Below, piece after piece: positions 26,102 to 35,027 of a stretch of DNA of 59,590 bases (the first letter of the stretch is position 1; the number at the start of each line of letters is the position of its first letter). The notes under the pieces were generated by a model. The model saw nothing but the letters and a program-made list of their open reading frames with translations. It made no database searches and had not been told where the DNA came from. Source of the stretch: Oscillospiraceae bacterium (GTDB taxonomy: Bacteria; Bacillota; Clostridia; Oscillospirales; Ruminococcaceae); the NCBI GenBank assembly GCA_015067215.1, contig SVMW01000013.1, forward strand, positions 1 to 59,590, given 5' to 3'. The translations under genes were made by a program, and so were the position numbers.

Positions 26102-26857
26102 CTATATAATTTTTTTCTTTTTGAGGGAAAGTCTCATTCTGTCACTTATCATGGCAATAAATTCGCTGTTGGTGGGTTTGCCTCGCATGTTGCTTATGGT
26201 GTAACCGAAATAATCGTTCATAACCTCAACATTCCCTCTGTCCCAAGCTACTTCTATGGCGTGGCGTATGGCACGCTCCACTCTGCTTGCAGTGGTATGG
26301 TTTGCCTTTGCAAGTTCAGGATATAAGCGCTTGGTAACAAGGGTTATTACCTCCGGTTCCTTTATCACCATTATTATCGCCTGTCTCAGCAGACTGTAAC
26401 CTTTTATATGAGCAGGTACTCCCATTGTGTGCAGTATCTCACTTACCTCATATTCAAGGTCATACACAGGCTCGCTGTAGCTTGTCTGCAAAAGTTCCTC
26501 TGTCCTGTACAGCAGATACTCTGCTGAATAAGGCTTTATAAAGTAATAGTCAAACCCTGCACCCATAAGCTGCCCTGTAATTTTTTCGCTGTCGGTGGTG
26601 CCTGCAGCAAAGTACAGCTTTGGTGCATACGCCAGCTTTTCACATTCCTTTTTAACAGCAATAGCATCTATGTTTGCAAGAAAAATATCCACCACAACCA
26701 CTGTAGGTTTAATATCCTCAACTGCCTTTAAAATAGCCTTGCCGTCCTTTGCGCAGAAATAAACACCGATACCTTTCTCTTCAAAAAAATGTCTGAGATT
26801 CTGTATCATTTCTGTGCTTTGTTCGCTGAATAATATTCTGAGTTCTTCCGTTTTCAT
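26102..26857 (-). CDS. spo0A: Sporulation master response regulator Spo0A, copy 2
   Basis: The 251-residue protein from ATG 26857 differs from the first copy only at residue 3 (Thr for Lys). It keeps the whole receiver and DNA-binding domain, the same atypical EQ acidic pair and the same promoter and 0A boxes, so it should be expressed under the same control. It lies between the metal-ATPase operator and an EcsC-family gene, with no sporulation gene beside it. The near-identity means a very recent duplication or continuing gene conversion. An assembly artefact is possible. Confidence 0.95.
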   Translation of the reverse strand: MKTEELRILFSEQSTEMIQNLRHFFEEKGIGVYFCAKDGKAILKAVEDIKPTVVVVDIFLANIDAIAVKKECEKLAYAPKLYFAAGTTDSEKITGQLMGAGFDYYFIKPYSAEYLLYRTEELLQTSYSEPVYDLEYEVSEILHTMGVPAHIKGYSLLRQAIIMVIKEPEVITLVTKRLYPELAKANHTTASRVERAIRHAIEVAWDRGNVEVMNDYFGYTISNMRGKPTNSEFIAMISDRMRLSLKKKKII

Positions 26858-26907
26858 TGTGAAGATTCCTCTCATTTATATTTAACAGCCTTTTATAAAC
26901 CTCTTTT

Positions 26908-26957
26908 ATCATAGCATATATATTTTGCACCCTCAACCTTTTCGACATTTTTCGACA
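26908..26957 (-). promoter_or_regulatory. spo0A promoter with tandem 0A boxes, copy 2
   Basis: Same elements as copy 1: TATGAT at 26908-26913, TTGAGG at 26931-26936, and TGTCGAA boxes at 26941-26947 and 26951-26957 on the minus strand. Confidence 0.85.
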
Positions 26958-27016
26958 AAATGTTACTGCTTTGCAAAAGTGTAAGGCAGACATCTGCAAA
27001 AACGGGCAAAAATGTA

Positions 27017-27048
27017 CCCGGCAACACACTTTGCGGTATGTTGCCGGG
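27017..27048 (-). terminator. Terminator of the EcsC-family gene
   Basis: CCCGGCAACA pairs perfectly with TGTTGCCGGG. A/T-rich tracts lie on both sides (AAATTTTT to the right, ACATTTTTG on the minus strand), so it may be bidirectional. Confidence 0.75.
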
Positions 27049-27083
27049 AAATTTTTATGTTTTCTTATCGGGACGGTGCTTTA

Positions 27084-27863
27084 TCAGTGTTTATTGTCCA
27101 GCAGAAAGCGTTTGTAATATTTTATTTTTGCATAGTCCAGCACCTGTTTTGTATATATAAAATCATAGGCGCCACCCACAGCCCCTACCACAGGAATACC
27201 CTGCAGAAATTTCATATACAGAAGTTCGCGGCTTAAAAGGCGGGAGGTGTTTTCTATGCTTCCGGCAAGGTCTGTCTGACAGATGAAATCACCATTGAGT
27301 ATATAGCTGTCAACCTCGGCATTGCAGGCGGCAAAATCTTCGCTTGTCAGGGCTGCACGGATAAGGGCGAGTATAAACAGCTTTTCCTTTTCGTCATTGT
27401 AATCGTAACCATAGCTTAAGCTTAACTCGTACACACTTTTAAGCATAACGGCAACTGACAGGACAATGTCGGGTATGCCTATGCCTAGCACGCCCAGTCC
27501 TATGCCTGAAACCCCTGAAAAAGCAAGGTTGCCCGTGCCTTTGCGGCCTGCATTTTTTGAAAAGGCTTTAAGGCTTTTGCGGTTTTGTTTTACCTTGTGG
27601 GTGTAGCTGGCAATCTCAAACTGCTGTGACATTCTGTTTTTGTTGTAGGTCTTTTCTATAACTGCTGTGCCTTTTTCAAAAACCAGGCGGAACGCCTTTG
27701 CAAAGGCTTTGTCCAGAGTGTCCTGTAAATTTGGCGGAACCTTGTCTTCCAGCAGGCTGTTGAGTTTTGACTGCTTTTTCAGCTTTTTCTTTTCGGTAAG
27801 TTCAATTTCCTTTTTAAGCAGTTTCATCCATTCTTTCTGCCAAGGAGAACGTTTTGAAAACAT
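27084..27863 (-). CDS. EcsC-family protein
   Basis: From ATG 27863 (TGAGGTAC ahead) the protein has 259 residues. The family hallmark is GIGIPDIVLSVAVMLKSVYELSLSYGYD (about 155-182), with the EEKLFILALI-like helix after it and a Gly-rich hydrophobic segment before it. A basic, Lys-rich N-terminus precedes the domain. EcsC proteins are linked to ABC transporter and secretion phenotypes in Bacillus, but their biochemical role is unclear. It stands alone just upstream of spo0A copy 2. Confidence 0.85.
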   Translation of the reverse strand: MFSKRSPWQKEWMKLLKKEIELTEKKKLKKQSKLNSLLEDKVPPNLQDTLDKAFAKAFRLVFEKGTAVIEKTYNKNRMSQQFEIASYTHKVKQNRKSLKAFSKNAGRKGTGNLAFSGVSGIGLGVLGIGIPDIVLSVAVMLKSVYELSLSYGYDYNDEKEKLFILALIRAALTSEDFAACNAEVDSYILNGDFICQTDLAGSIENTSRLLSRELLYMKFLQGIPVVGAVGGAYDFIYTKQVLDYAKIKYYKRFLLDNKH

Positions 27864-27995
27864 ATACTGTACCTCATATGTGAGAAATTTAATGTTTTGT
27901 AATATATATTTATAATACAACTGGAAAAGGTGTTAATTCTATGTTAAAATGTAAAAAAATGTACGATTACAATAAAAACGGAGGATAAATTAAAA

Positions 27996-29111
27996 ATGAA
28001 GCAGTTTCAGACTATCACAGAAGTGCATAAATACAGTGACCCTGCTGAGTTTGTAAAGGAATTCAACATTGGCGAAAAGGACTTTATCCTTGCAACAAAA
28101 ACAATCTACAATAAATATTTTGCAGATAAAATCAGCGGTGCAAAGGTGTTCTTTAAAAGCGACTACGGCAAGGGCGAACCAACTGACGGCATGGTAAATG
28201 CAATGCTGGCAGATTTCCGCAAAACAGACTGCGAAAGAGTTATCGCAATCGGCGGCGGTGCTGTAATTGACATGGCTAAAATTCTGGTTCTTGGCGGCGG
28301 CGGTGATGCAGCTGACTATTATCAGAGAAAAATCCCGCTGGAAAAGGTGCTGCCTATTGTTGCTGTGCCTACAACCTGCGGTGCAGGCAGCGAAGTAAGC
28401 AGCGTTTCTATTGCTGAATTTGTGGAAATGGGTACAAAGGTAGGTCTTGCAGACCCTTCAATTTTCCCTGACCACGCTGTAATTATCCCTGCATTGCTGT
28501 CAGAACTTCCATACGACTTTTTTGCCACAAGTGCAATTGACGCACTTATCCACGCAATTGAAAGCTATGTTTCCCCTAAAGCCAACCTTTACACAAGAAT
28601 GTTTGCCAAACAGGCAATGGAAATGATTCTCAAAGGCTTTAAAGAAATTGTGGAAAAAGGCCCTGAACACCGTTTTAACCTTCTGGAAGAATTTCTTGTT
28701 GCTTCCGACCTTGCAGGCATAAGCTTTGCAAATGCAGGCACGGGTGCAGTACATGCAATGAGTTATCCTTTAAGCGGCGCTTACCACGTTACACACGGCG
28801 AAGCAAACTATCAGTTCCTCACCGAAGTTTTCAAACATTATCAGGCAGCAAACCCGACAGGATTTATCACCGAACTCAACGAGTTCCTCGGCGGTGTTAT
28901 CGACTGCAACCCTGACGATGTATACCCTGAAATTGAAAAACTTCTGGGCAAGGTTATTGCCAAAAAACCATTGCACGAATATGGCATGAAGGAAGAAGAA
29001 ATTGAGCTGTTTGCCCTCAGTGTAGAAAAAAGCCAGCAGAGACTGCTCAATCAGAGCTATGTAAAATTCAGCGTTGCTGAAATGATGGAAATTTACAGAG
29101 CATTGTTCTGA
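27996..29111 (+). CDS. 4-hydroxybutyrate dehydrogenase (iron-containing ADH family)
   Basis: The 371 residues match the length and segments of Clostridium kluyveri 4HbD. These include IAIGGGAVIDMAKIL, VPTTCGAGSEVS, the iron ligands in SAIDALIHAIESYVSP, GAVHAMSYPLSGAYHVTHGEAN, and the near-identical KPLHEYGMKEEEIE C-terminal motif. It interconverts succinate semialdehyde and 4-hydroxybutyrate with NAD(H), a step in succinate or GABA fermentation to butyrate. The partner CoA-transferase, dehydratase and succinate semialdehyde dehydrogenase genes are not in the window. AACGGAGGA precedes the start, and the gene is monocistronic. Confidence 0.9.
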   Translation: MKQFQTITEVHKYSDPAEFVKEFNIGEKDFILATKTIYNKYFADKISGAKVFFKSDYGKGEPTDGMVNAMLADFRKTDCERVIAIGGGAVIDMAKILVLGGGGDAADYYQRKIPLEKVLPIVAVPTTCGAGSEVSSVSIAEFVEMGTKVGLADPSIFPDHAVIIPALLSELPYDFFATSAIDALIHAIESYVSPKANLYTRMFAKQAMEMILKGFKEIVEKGPEHRFNLLEEFLVASDLAGISFANAGTGAVHAMSYPLSGAYHVTHGEANYQFLTEVFKHYQAANPTGFITELNEFLGGVIDCNPDDVYPEIEKLLGKVIAKKPLHEYGMKEEEIELFALSVEKSQQRLLNQSYVKFSVAEMMEIYRALF

Positions 29112-29151
29112 TAAATATGTCTGATAAGCAGACAGCTGTATAAAAAAATAT

Positions 29152-29186
29152 ATCCGCCCTCCACATTATGTGGCAGGGCGGATTCT
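29152..29186 (+). terminator. Terminator of the 4-hydroxybutyrate dehydrogenase gene
   Basis: ATCCGCCCT pairs with AGGGCGGAT, with inner CCACA/TGTGG, followed by TCTGTTTTG. Confidence 0.85.
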
Positions 29187-29202
29187 GTTTTGTCTGTAAT
29201 AA

Positions 29203-29856
29203 TCAGTCTGCAGCTGTTCTGAAATCTTCATCGGTCAGCAGACCGTCACGTTTGCAGGCAATTGTCAGTGCTTCCATTTCCACCGACATATCCAGCATAT
29301 CGTTGTCAAACAGGGCAGAATACTGTTTTTCTGTAGCCTTTTTTATGTCGCCAAGACAGTTTATGGTGCTCTGAACCATATTTTCTGCAGGCACACCGCT
29401 TTCTTCAATTTCTGCAAATTTTTTAAGAATGTTAGTCAGGGTAGGAAGATAGTAACTGAAAAACTGGCGGAGCTTTTTAATATCTTCAGGCTGTTTTTTC
29501 AGCGTTGAAAGGATTTTATCAACAGTTTTGCAGATTTCTTCATTAAGTTTTCTGACATCGCTGTTTTTTATGCGTGCTCCTGTGTTTCGCAGTTCCATAA
29601 GTTTTGCACGTCCCTGAGAAAGCTGCACATTGGTTTTTGACTTTTCTTCATCTGCCTGTTTTGTGTCACTTTTGCGGAAAGCAAAGTATATTACTGCTAC
29701 AACTATAACAATAACGCCTGCAACAATAATACCCAAAACAGCTTTCAGAATTCCTGTAAGCACAGGGAACAGACCTTTGGCGGTAAAGAACAGTATTGCT
29801 GCCACAAGGGCAATAATGCCCAGCAACCCCGCTGAACTTTTATCTTTCATAGACAT
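29203..29856 (-). CDS. XpaC-family membrane protein (5-bromo-4-chloroindolyl phosphate hydrolysis protein family)
   Basis: The 217-residue protein has two N-terminal hydrophobic segments (about 10-58). A helical cytoplasmic domain follows with the family block FSYYLPTLTNILKKFAEIEESG near residue 130. XpaC is named for a phosphatase-like phenotype, but no catalytic site is known. The family is usually encoded next to TelA, as here (49-bp gap), and the pair is linked to toxic-anion or antimicrobial resistance. It is the distal gene of the long minus-strand cluster. GAAAGGAG precedes the start. Confidence 0.85.
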   Translation of the reverse strand: MSMKDKSSAGLLGIIALVAAILFFTAKGLFPVLTGILKAVLGIIVAGVIVIVVAVIYFAFRKSDTKQADEEKSKTNVQLSQGRAKLMELRNTGARIKNSDVRKLNEEICKTVDKILSTLKKQPEDIKKLRQFFSYYLPTLTNILKKFAEIEESGVPAENMVQSTINCLGDIKKATEKQYSALFDNDMLDMSVEMEALTIACKRDGLLTDEDFRTAAD

Positions 29857-29905
29857 TTACTCCTTTCGGGAAAAGACAGCCTGTGATTATCTGTCCTGAA
29901 CCGTT

Positions 29906-31039
29906 TTAATCTCTGATTTCCAGCAGTTTGTTTTTAAGCTCTGTTTCTATGCGGATAAGTTCAGTTTCGGCCGCAATGCGTTTTGCCCTGCCTTCGTCCT
30001 GAATTTTCAGCACTTCATCAAGTGTGGAAATAAGCTGCTGGTTTGTGTATGCAACAGTTTCAATATCCACAATGCCTCTTTCGCTTTCCTGTGCAATTTC
30101 CACTGTACCCTGTTTAAGCATATCTGCATTCTTTTTAAGCAGTTCGTTGGTCATGTCTGTAACGGCACGCTGTGTTTCCAGGGCTTCCTTGGAATGTGCA
30201 AGGCCAAGTGCCAGTACCATCTGGTTTTTCCACAGAGGAATTGTATTGTTGATGGTGGACTGAATTTTTTCGCTCATCAGTGCATCGTTGTTCTGTATAA
30301 GACGGATCTGCGGTGCCATCTGAATACTTATTGTGCGTGTGAGTTCAAGGTCGTGGAGTTTCTTTTCAAAGCGGTCACACATTGCAGCGTAATCGTTTGC
30401 AGCCTGTGCATCGTGTGTAAGGCCGGACATCTGTGCTTTTGCCTTGAGCTGTGGTACAGTTGTTGCACGTTCAATTTCCAGCTTCTTTTTGCCCGCCATA
30501 ATGTACATTGTAAGTTCCTTGAAATGTGCAAGGTTTGCATCGTACATTTTGTCCAGCATAATAATGTCTTTAAGCAGCTGGTTCTGGTGGTCTTCCAGCT
30601 TGCCGGAAATCATATCAATGTTGTTTTCTGCCTTGGTGTAGCGTGCTTTCAGGCGGGAAACCTGACTGCCTGCTTTTTTGAAGATGCCAAGGAAGCCTTT
30701 TTCCTCTTCCTCAGCGGAAAAACCTTTCAGTTCACTTACAAGGTCAGCAATCATATCGCTTGTTTCACCAAGGTCTTTTGTGCGCACGCCTGCAAGGGCG
30801 TTGTCAGAAAATTCTGCAACCTTTTTCTGACAGGCTGCGCCGTACTGCAGAATAATTGCGGAATCGTTAAGGTCAATTGTTTTGGAAAAATCTTCAACTG
30901 TCTGCAGTTCTTCGTCGGAAAGGTTAATCTGTTTAAGATATTCTTCGTCAATTTCCTGCGGAAGCGGAATTACAGCTGTAGATTCCGGTTTGTCGGAAGG
31001 TATAAGTTCCAGAGTGATTTTTTCGTTAACTTCGCTCAT
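29906..31039 (-). CDS. TelA/KlaA-family toxic anion resistance protein
   Basis: Translation from ATG 31039, after ACAAGGAGGAGA, gives 377 mostly alpha-helical residues with no membrane segment. The TelA features are a conserved N-terminal helix bundle, a central coiled coil and the C-terminal EVLKIQDEGRAKRIAAETELIRIETELK stretch. Members are associated with tellurite resistance and, in Gram-positives, with tolerance to wall-acting antimicrobials. It is paired with XpaC. Confidence 0.9.
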   Translation of the reverse strand: MSEVNEKITLELIPSDKPESTAVIPLPQEIDEEYLKQINLSDEELQTVEDFSKTIDLNDSAIILQYGAACQKKVAEFSDNALAGVRTKDLGETSDMIADLVSELKGFSAEEEEKGFLGIFKKAGSQVSRLKARYTKAENNIDMISGKLEDHQNQLLKDIIMLDKMYDANLAHFKELTMYIMAGKKKLEIERATTVPQLKAKAQMSGLTHDAQAANDYAAMCDRFEKKLHDLELTRTISIQMAPQIRLIQNNDALMSEKIQSTINNTIPLWKNQMVLALGLAHSKEALETQRAVTDMTNELLKKNADMLKQGTVEIAQESERGIVDIETVAYTNQQLISTLDEVLKIQDEGRAKRIAAETELIRIETELKNKLLEIRD

Positions 31040-31091
31040 TGTGTCTCCTCCTTGTATAATTAAGAGCAAAAATTACAAATTGTAATAATGT

Positions 31092-32201
31092 TTAGCCCAT
31101 TGCTTGTTCAAGAGAGTAATAGTAATGGCTTTCCACATCCAGCAGATAGTCATAATCTTCGTATGTCATAAACACTGTTTCGAACATTTCGTCATATTCA
31201 AAACTCATAGCTGTGTAAATTTCAGGTCTTGCAATCTGAATGTCTGAAGTATCTTCTACAAGTTCCAGCTCAAAAATCAATGTGCTGTCAGGGTAAGCGC
31301 TGTCTTCTGCAGGGTACCAGCTGCCTTCGTAGTAAACTTCATAACCTTCACCACCATATACTTCGTAACACATTTCCATATTGCCGTATTCATCAAACCA
31401 GAAACCTACAGCAACAGTATCATCGTTGATTGTATCCACAAAGGAAGTCCAGTTTTCTCCGTAGTAAAGCACAGCAGGATCAAATTCGGCATAACCGTAA
31501 TTGCCTTCTGTTACATAACCAAGTTTTTCATATGGTGTAAAGTCCAGCAGGGTAGGACCGTCGGGACCGTATGAAGCATCAGGCACTTCAAGTGTGCCGT
31601 CCTTGCCGCTGAGACAAGGGATATAGTCCAGAATATTGCCTTCGCTGTCACAGATTTCCACAATAATGTTGGGGATAAATTCGCTTTCGTTGCCCATTAC
31701 AATAACAGGTTTGCCGTCATCGCTTTCATAAAGCAAATCGCCGAAATCACCCGTGTAGTTGTCATAGTCGAAAACATAGTCGTATACTGAAACAGTTGTG
31801 TTTTCGTCAGCAGGAACAATGCAGAACAGTTCACCGCCTATATGCGGCACAAAATGGTCAGCGTCTATATTTGCAATAAAGGGGTGATCTTCTGCAACAA
31901 GGCTGTCTGCAATAAAGTTTTGAATCTGGGAGTAGTCATAAAGGTCGTAATATTCCTCATACCAGCCCAGATAAGCAATGGCAGCTATATCTGTGGTGTC
32001 AACCATAGCCTGCTGCAGCATAATGTAGTCATTGCCGTCAAAGGCTTCACCGCCGTTGTCAGGGTCCTGTGTGGTTTCAGGTGCAGGGCGGCTGTCTGTG
32101 GAATTATCAGGGGAAGGGCTGCCGCCGCAGGCTGTCAGGGACAGCACCATGGCAAGAGCAACCAGTAAAGCAGTAAATTTTTTTAGTCTGTTTTTCAGCA
32201 T
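31092..32201 (-). CDS. Acidic lipoprotein of unknown function
   Basis: The 369-residue product starts at ATG 32201 (GTGAGGTG ahead) rather than the GTG at 32210. The signal peptide ends in the lipobox SLTAC near residue 24. A Ser/Pro/Asp-rich linker follows, then a very acidic, Tyr-rich domain of about 310 residues with many Asp/Glu-Tyr pairs. I recognise no catalytic motif. It is encoded 17 bp after the TPM-domain gene, so it is probably a surface component of the same system. Confidence 0.75.
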   Translation of the reverse strand: MLKNRLKKFTALLVALAMVLSLTACGGSPSPDNSTDSRPAPETTQDPDNGGEAFDGNDYIMLQQAMVDTTDIAAIAYLGWYEEYYDLYDYSQIQNFIADSLVAEDHPFIANIDADHFVPHIGGELFCIVPADENTTVSVYDYVFDYDNYTGDFGDLLYESDDGKPVIVMGNESEFIPNIIVEICDSEGNILDYIPCLSGKDGTLEVPDASYGPDGPTLLDFTPYEKLGYVTEGNYGYAEFDPAVLYYGENWTSFVDTINDDTVAVGFWFDEYGNMEMCYEVYGGEGYEVYYEGSWYPAEDSAYPDSTLIFELELVEDTSDIQIARPEIYTAMSFEYDEMFETVFMTYEDYDYLLDVESHYYYSLEQAMG

Positions 32202-32218
32202 GTAAGTCACCTCACATA

Positions 32219-33031
32219 TCAGAATTTTCCGCCTTTGCCCGAGAACCCGCGGCTGTTTACTGTTGTGCCGCCACGGGAAGAGGAGGAACTCTGGGTTTCT
32301 ATTTTTGTTCTTGAAACTGTGGAGAAACGGAACAACTGGTGTCTGTTGGTTATATCCACCATTGTTCTGTCAAGGTAGTCTGCTGCCCTTGTTGCTGTAG
32401 CAGCTGTCTTCATCTGTGCACGGAAAACGGAACACACGATAAGAGCAATGATAAGACCTATAATAAGGGCAATGCCGTAGGCTTCCACACCTACATCTTC
32501 GTTGTAGTATATATCCACAGGTGTGCCTTTTGCAGCTTCTCCGAGAATATAGTCGCAATCGGTTATATAGTCTTTGAAACCGTCGTACCAGTCATCGTCA
32601 CCGAATTCGTCAACAAAATGTTCGCTCATCCAGTCTTTTGCATAATCGGTAAAGGCGTAGTTGCCTTTTTCGCCATATGCCAGCAGCCAGTAGCAGCGGT
32701 CATATATGCTCAGCACCAGCATAACGCCGTCCTTGCCCGGGCCATAGCCGAGGGAATCGGATGACAGGTATAAGTCTTCGGAATACTGCTGTATATTGTC
32801 GTAGTTTACCGAAGTGTCATCGGTAACAACAAAATGTACGGCACAGCCGTATTTTTCGCTTACTTCTGCCGCAAGGGAGTTGAGCTCGTTATATTCTGCA
32901 TCATTAAGCAGATATACAGGGTCATAAACATAAGTCCCTTCAGGTGCGGCAAAAACTGTTACTGCAAAAAAGCTGAACACAACAGCAAGCACAAGGGATA
33001 ACGCGGAAATTTTAAAAAGTCTGTTTTTCAT
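32219..33031 (-). CDS. TPM-domain membrane protein (YgcG-like)
   Basis: The 270-residue protein has a signal peptide (to about 28), an extracellular TPM domain (about 35-165) and one membrane segment near 187-207. The TPM domain shows VYDPVYLLNDAEYNELNSLAAEVSEKYG and GPGKDGVMLVLSIYDR. A cytoplasmic tail ends in a Ser/Gly-rich FSGKGGKF. TPM proteins are proposed phosphatases or membrane-repair factors, with function largely untested. It lies between the lipoprotein and zinc-ribbon genes at 17 and 15 bp. Confidence 0.87.
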   Translation of the reverse strand: MKNRLFKISALSLVLAVVFSFFAVTVFAAPEGTYVYDPVYLLNDAEYNELNSLAAEVSEKYGCAVHFVVTDDTSVNYDNIQQYSEDLYLSSDSLGYGPGKDGVMLVLSIYDRCYWLLAYGEKGNYAFTDYAKDWMSEHFVDEFGDDDWYDGFKDYITDCDYILGEAAKGTPVDIYYNEDVGVEAYGIALIIGLIIALIVCSVFRAQMKTAATATRAADYLDRTMVDITNRHQLFRFSTVSRTKIETQSSSSSRGGTTVNSRGFSGKGGKF

Positions 33032-33046
33032 AATATGCGCCCCCTT

Positions 33047-34165
33047 TTACAGCAGAATCATAAGTGCAGTGCCCAGCACAGCTGTTACAGATGCGGCAAT
33101 GCCAAGAAAATATGTCCAGTATTTCTTTTTGCTTACAGGCAGATTGCCCACAAACTTGCCTGTCTGTCCGTTCATTGCAAACAGGTAGTTCTGTCCGTTA
33201 TATTTTGTGGTAAGCATATATACAGGCAGCAGGGCGTATTTTACCTTGCCGCGTTCCAGACGGATATTTTTGTGTTTTATGTTGCAGCCGGCAAAGCCCA
33301 CAACATCCTGTCGCATAACATCCACAGATGTGTTTTCTGCACGAAGTTCCGCTCTTTCAACACTTTCTTCAGCACTCTGTCCGTATCTTTCGGCTAAAAA
33401 TCCCGGAAGGTATGACATGGAGAAAGGTTTCATCTGCCCGAAATCAAAAGGTTCAATAGCGTCCATATGGGTGTCAGGCATGTTTTTGGATGCGTCAACA
33501 GGAATGTTGGTGAAAGGCACCCTGCCGCTGCGGAAAATGTCATAATAGCTTGTGGTTGTCACCTGATATTCACCCTGTCTGGCAGACATTACGGTGGTGC
33601 CTTCAAACACAATGTTTACATCTGCAGTACAGTCAAACAGCCAGAAAGGCACATATACGCCTTTAAGTTCGCTGATTTTGTTTTTTGCGGTAAATTCATT
33701 AGGCAGAAAACGTTTGCCTTTATAATAGTTTTTCAGGGCGTTTTTTGCATCTTCGTGGCTGAGCTTAAACGGAATTACATAGTCAGGTTTAAGGTCTCCG
33801 CCAAACTGACCCGGCACAACTGTCGGGTTTGCACAGTACGGACAGCTTGTTGCCGCAGTGGTCTCGTCGCAGATTATCTCTGCTGCACAGGACGGACAGA
33901 TGTATACGCGCATCTTTTTGCCGTCTTCGCCCCACTGGTTGCTGAGGCCTGACATATCCCAGAAGGTTTCTTCCTCTGCAGCAGTCTGCTGTGCCTTTTC
34001 AAAATTTTCTGCCGCCTGTGCATTTTTTGCCGCATATTCGCGGTCAATTTCTTCCACTGCATAGCGGCTCTGGCAGTAATCGCATTCCAGCAGACCGCTT
34101 TCGCCTACAAAATGCAGGGGACCTGTACATGCAGGACATTGATAGTTGGTTACCTGGGTTGCCAT
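33047..34165 (-). CDS. Zinc-ribbon protein with a single C-terminal membrane anchor
   Basis: The 372-residue protein has two N-terminal zinc ribbons (CPAC/CDYC near residues 10-31 and CPSC/CPYC near 90-112). A beta-rich middle follows with the conserved GVYVPFWLFDC near 165, and a single C-terminal hydrophobic segment near 345-370 may be preceded by a short reentrant stretch. It belongs to the TFIIB-type zinc-ribbon proteins seen with SPFH and TPM genes in Firmicutes, for which no function is known. I infer a membrane-tethered adaptor. Confidence 0.78.
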   Translation of the reverse strand: MATQVTNYQCPACTGPLHFVGESGLLECDYCQSRYAVEEIDREYAAKNAQAAENFEKAQQTAAEEETFWDMSGLSNQWGEDGKKMRVYICPSCAAEIICDETTAATSCPYCANPTVVPGQFGGDLKPDYVIPFKLSHEDAKNALKNYYKGKRFLPNEFTAKNKISELKGVYVPFWLFDCTADVNIVFEGTTVMSARQGEYQVTTTSYYDIFRSGRVPFTNIPVDASKNMPDTHMDAIEPFDFGQMKPFSMSYLPGFLAERYGQSAEESVERAELRAENTSVDVMRQDVVGFAGCNIKHKNIRLERGKVKYALLPVYMLTTKYNGQNYLFAMNGQTGKFVGNLPVSKKKYWTYFLGIAASVTAVLGTALMILL

Positions 34166-34211
34166 TAACTCAGCCTCCTTTATATGTTAAAGTTTAATTG
34201 TTTTTAAATCA

Positions 34212-34240
34212 GAAAAAGGGAGCTTGAAGCCCCCTTTTTG
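34212..34240 (-). terminator. Partial terminator inside the minus-strand cluster
   Basis: On the minus strand AAAGGGGGC and GCTCCCTTT form a stem with one internal mismatch, followed by a T-run. It lies between the DUF6935-like lipoprotein and the zinc-ribbon gene, so transcription of the distal genes may be reduced or separately initiated. Confidence 0.65.
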
Positions 34241-34243
34241 TTT

Positions 34244-35005
34244 TTATACCCACGGGTCTTCTTCTGCAGGAAGGCGGATACCCAGCAGTACTCCGTTGTA
34301 TTCCCAGATGTAGTGGTTATCGCCTTTTATGCGCAGACATACACGTCTTGGACTGTCCGCACCGCCGCTGGACACTGTTGTGTAGCTGTAGCCTTCAGGG
34401 GCACTTACAGCTTCGTTGGAAACAACAATTGTCCACGGAGTGTCAGGCTCATAGTTGTTTTCGGGTGTTGCACCTTCAAAATATGATTTCGGCAGATATT
34501 TTTTATCGCTAAAGCGTTCTTTTATAAATGCCTTTTCGGTGTCGCTTAAAGGCTGAGGTCCTTTAAGGACATCAATCATTGCAAGGCCGTCGCCGGCATC
34601 TTCGATATATCGTACAAGGCTTGCCATAAAGAAAGCGGTTGTATTGTGTCTGTCGCTTTGCGGATATATTTCCAGAAGGGCCCGGATGTCATCTGCAGTC
34701 TGTGGCAGGACATTGAATGTGTATTTTACACCGTCGGCAGTTTCCTGAGCAGTAACTGCTGTGGCTGCGTCAAAAATGGTTTCGTCCTGCACGGTTTCCT
34801 GTGTGGAATCTGATTCGGTTTCGGTGCTTTCGGTTTCTGTGTTATTGGTTTCGCCTGAAATGTCTTTGCTTTCGTCCTGCTGTTGCTGGGACTGATTTTG
34901 TTCAGAGGTGCTTTCGGCGGGTGGCTGTGTACCGCCGCAGGCGCTTACAGCGAAAGCAAAAGCCAGAATTGCTGTAAACAGTAATATTTTTTTGTTGAAT
35001 TTCAC
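34244..35005 (-). CDS. Lipoprotein with a DUF6935-like domain
   Basis: The 253-residue protein has a lipoprotein signal (SAC lipobox near residue 23), then a Gln/Glu/Ser/Thr linker of about 55 residues, then a globular domain of about 160 residues. The domain carries SYFEGATPENNYEP and SGGADSPRRVCLR and ends in DPWV. The same blocks occur in the soluble protein encoded at 47166-47765, so the two are paralogues on the two arms of the locus. My DUF number is from memory and should be treated as tentative. Confidence 0.75.
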   Translation of the reverse strand: MKFNKKILLFTAILAFAFAVSACGGTQPPAESTSEQNQSQQQQDESKDISGETNNTETESTETESDSTQETVQDETIFDAATAVTAQETADGVKYTFNVLPQTADDIRALLEIYPQSDRHNTTAFFMASLVRYIEDAGDGLAMIDVLKGPQPLSDTEKAFIKERFSDKKYLPKSYFEGATPENNYEPDTPWTIVVSNEAVSAPEGYSYTTVSSGGADSPRRVCLRIKGDNHYIWEYNGVLLGIRLPAEEDPWV

Positions 35006-35027
35006 TGTAATTCACCCCGCTTTGTTT

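Larger units (their letters stand above)
26016..26969. repeat. 954-bp direct repeat, copy 2 (carries spo0A)
   Basis: This is the second copy of bases 13322-14275, same orientation, two substitutions (26101 and 26850). Its left end is fused to the metal-ATPase promoter with the shared bases CTGTC at the joint. Its right end (TGTTACTGC) joins unrelated sequence ahead of the EcsC-family gene. Confidence 0.97.
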
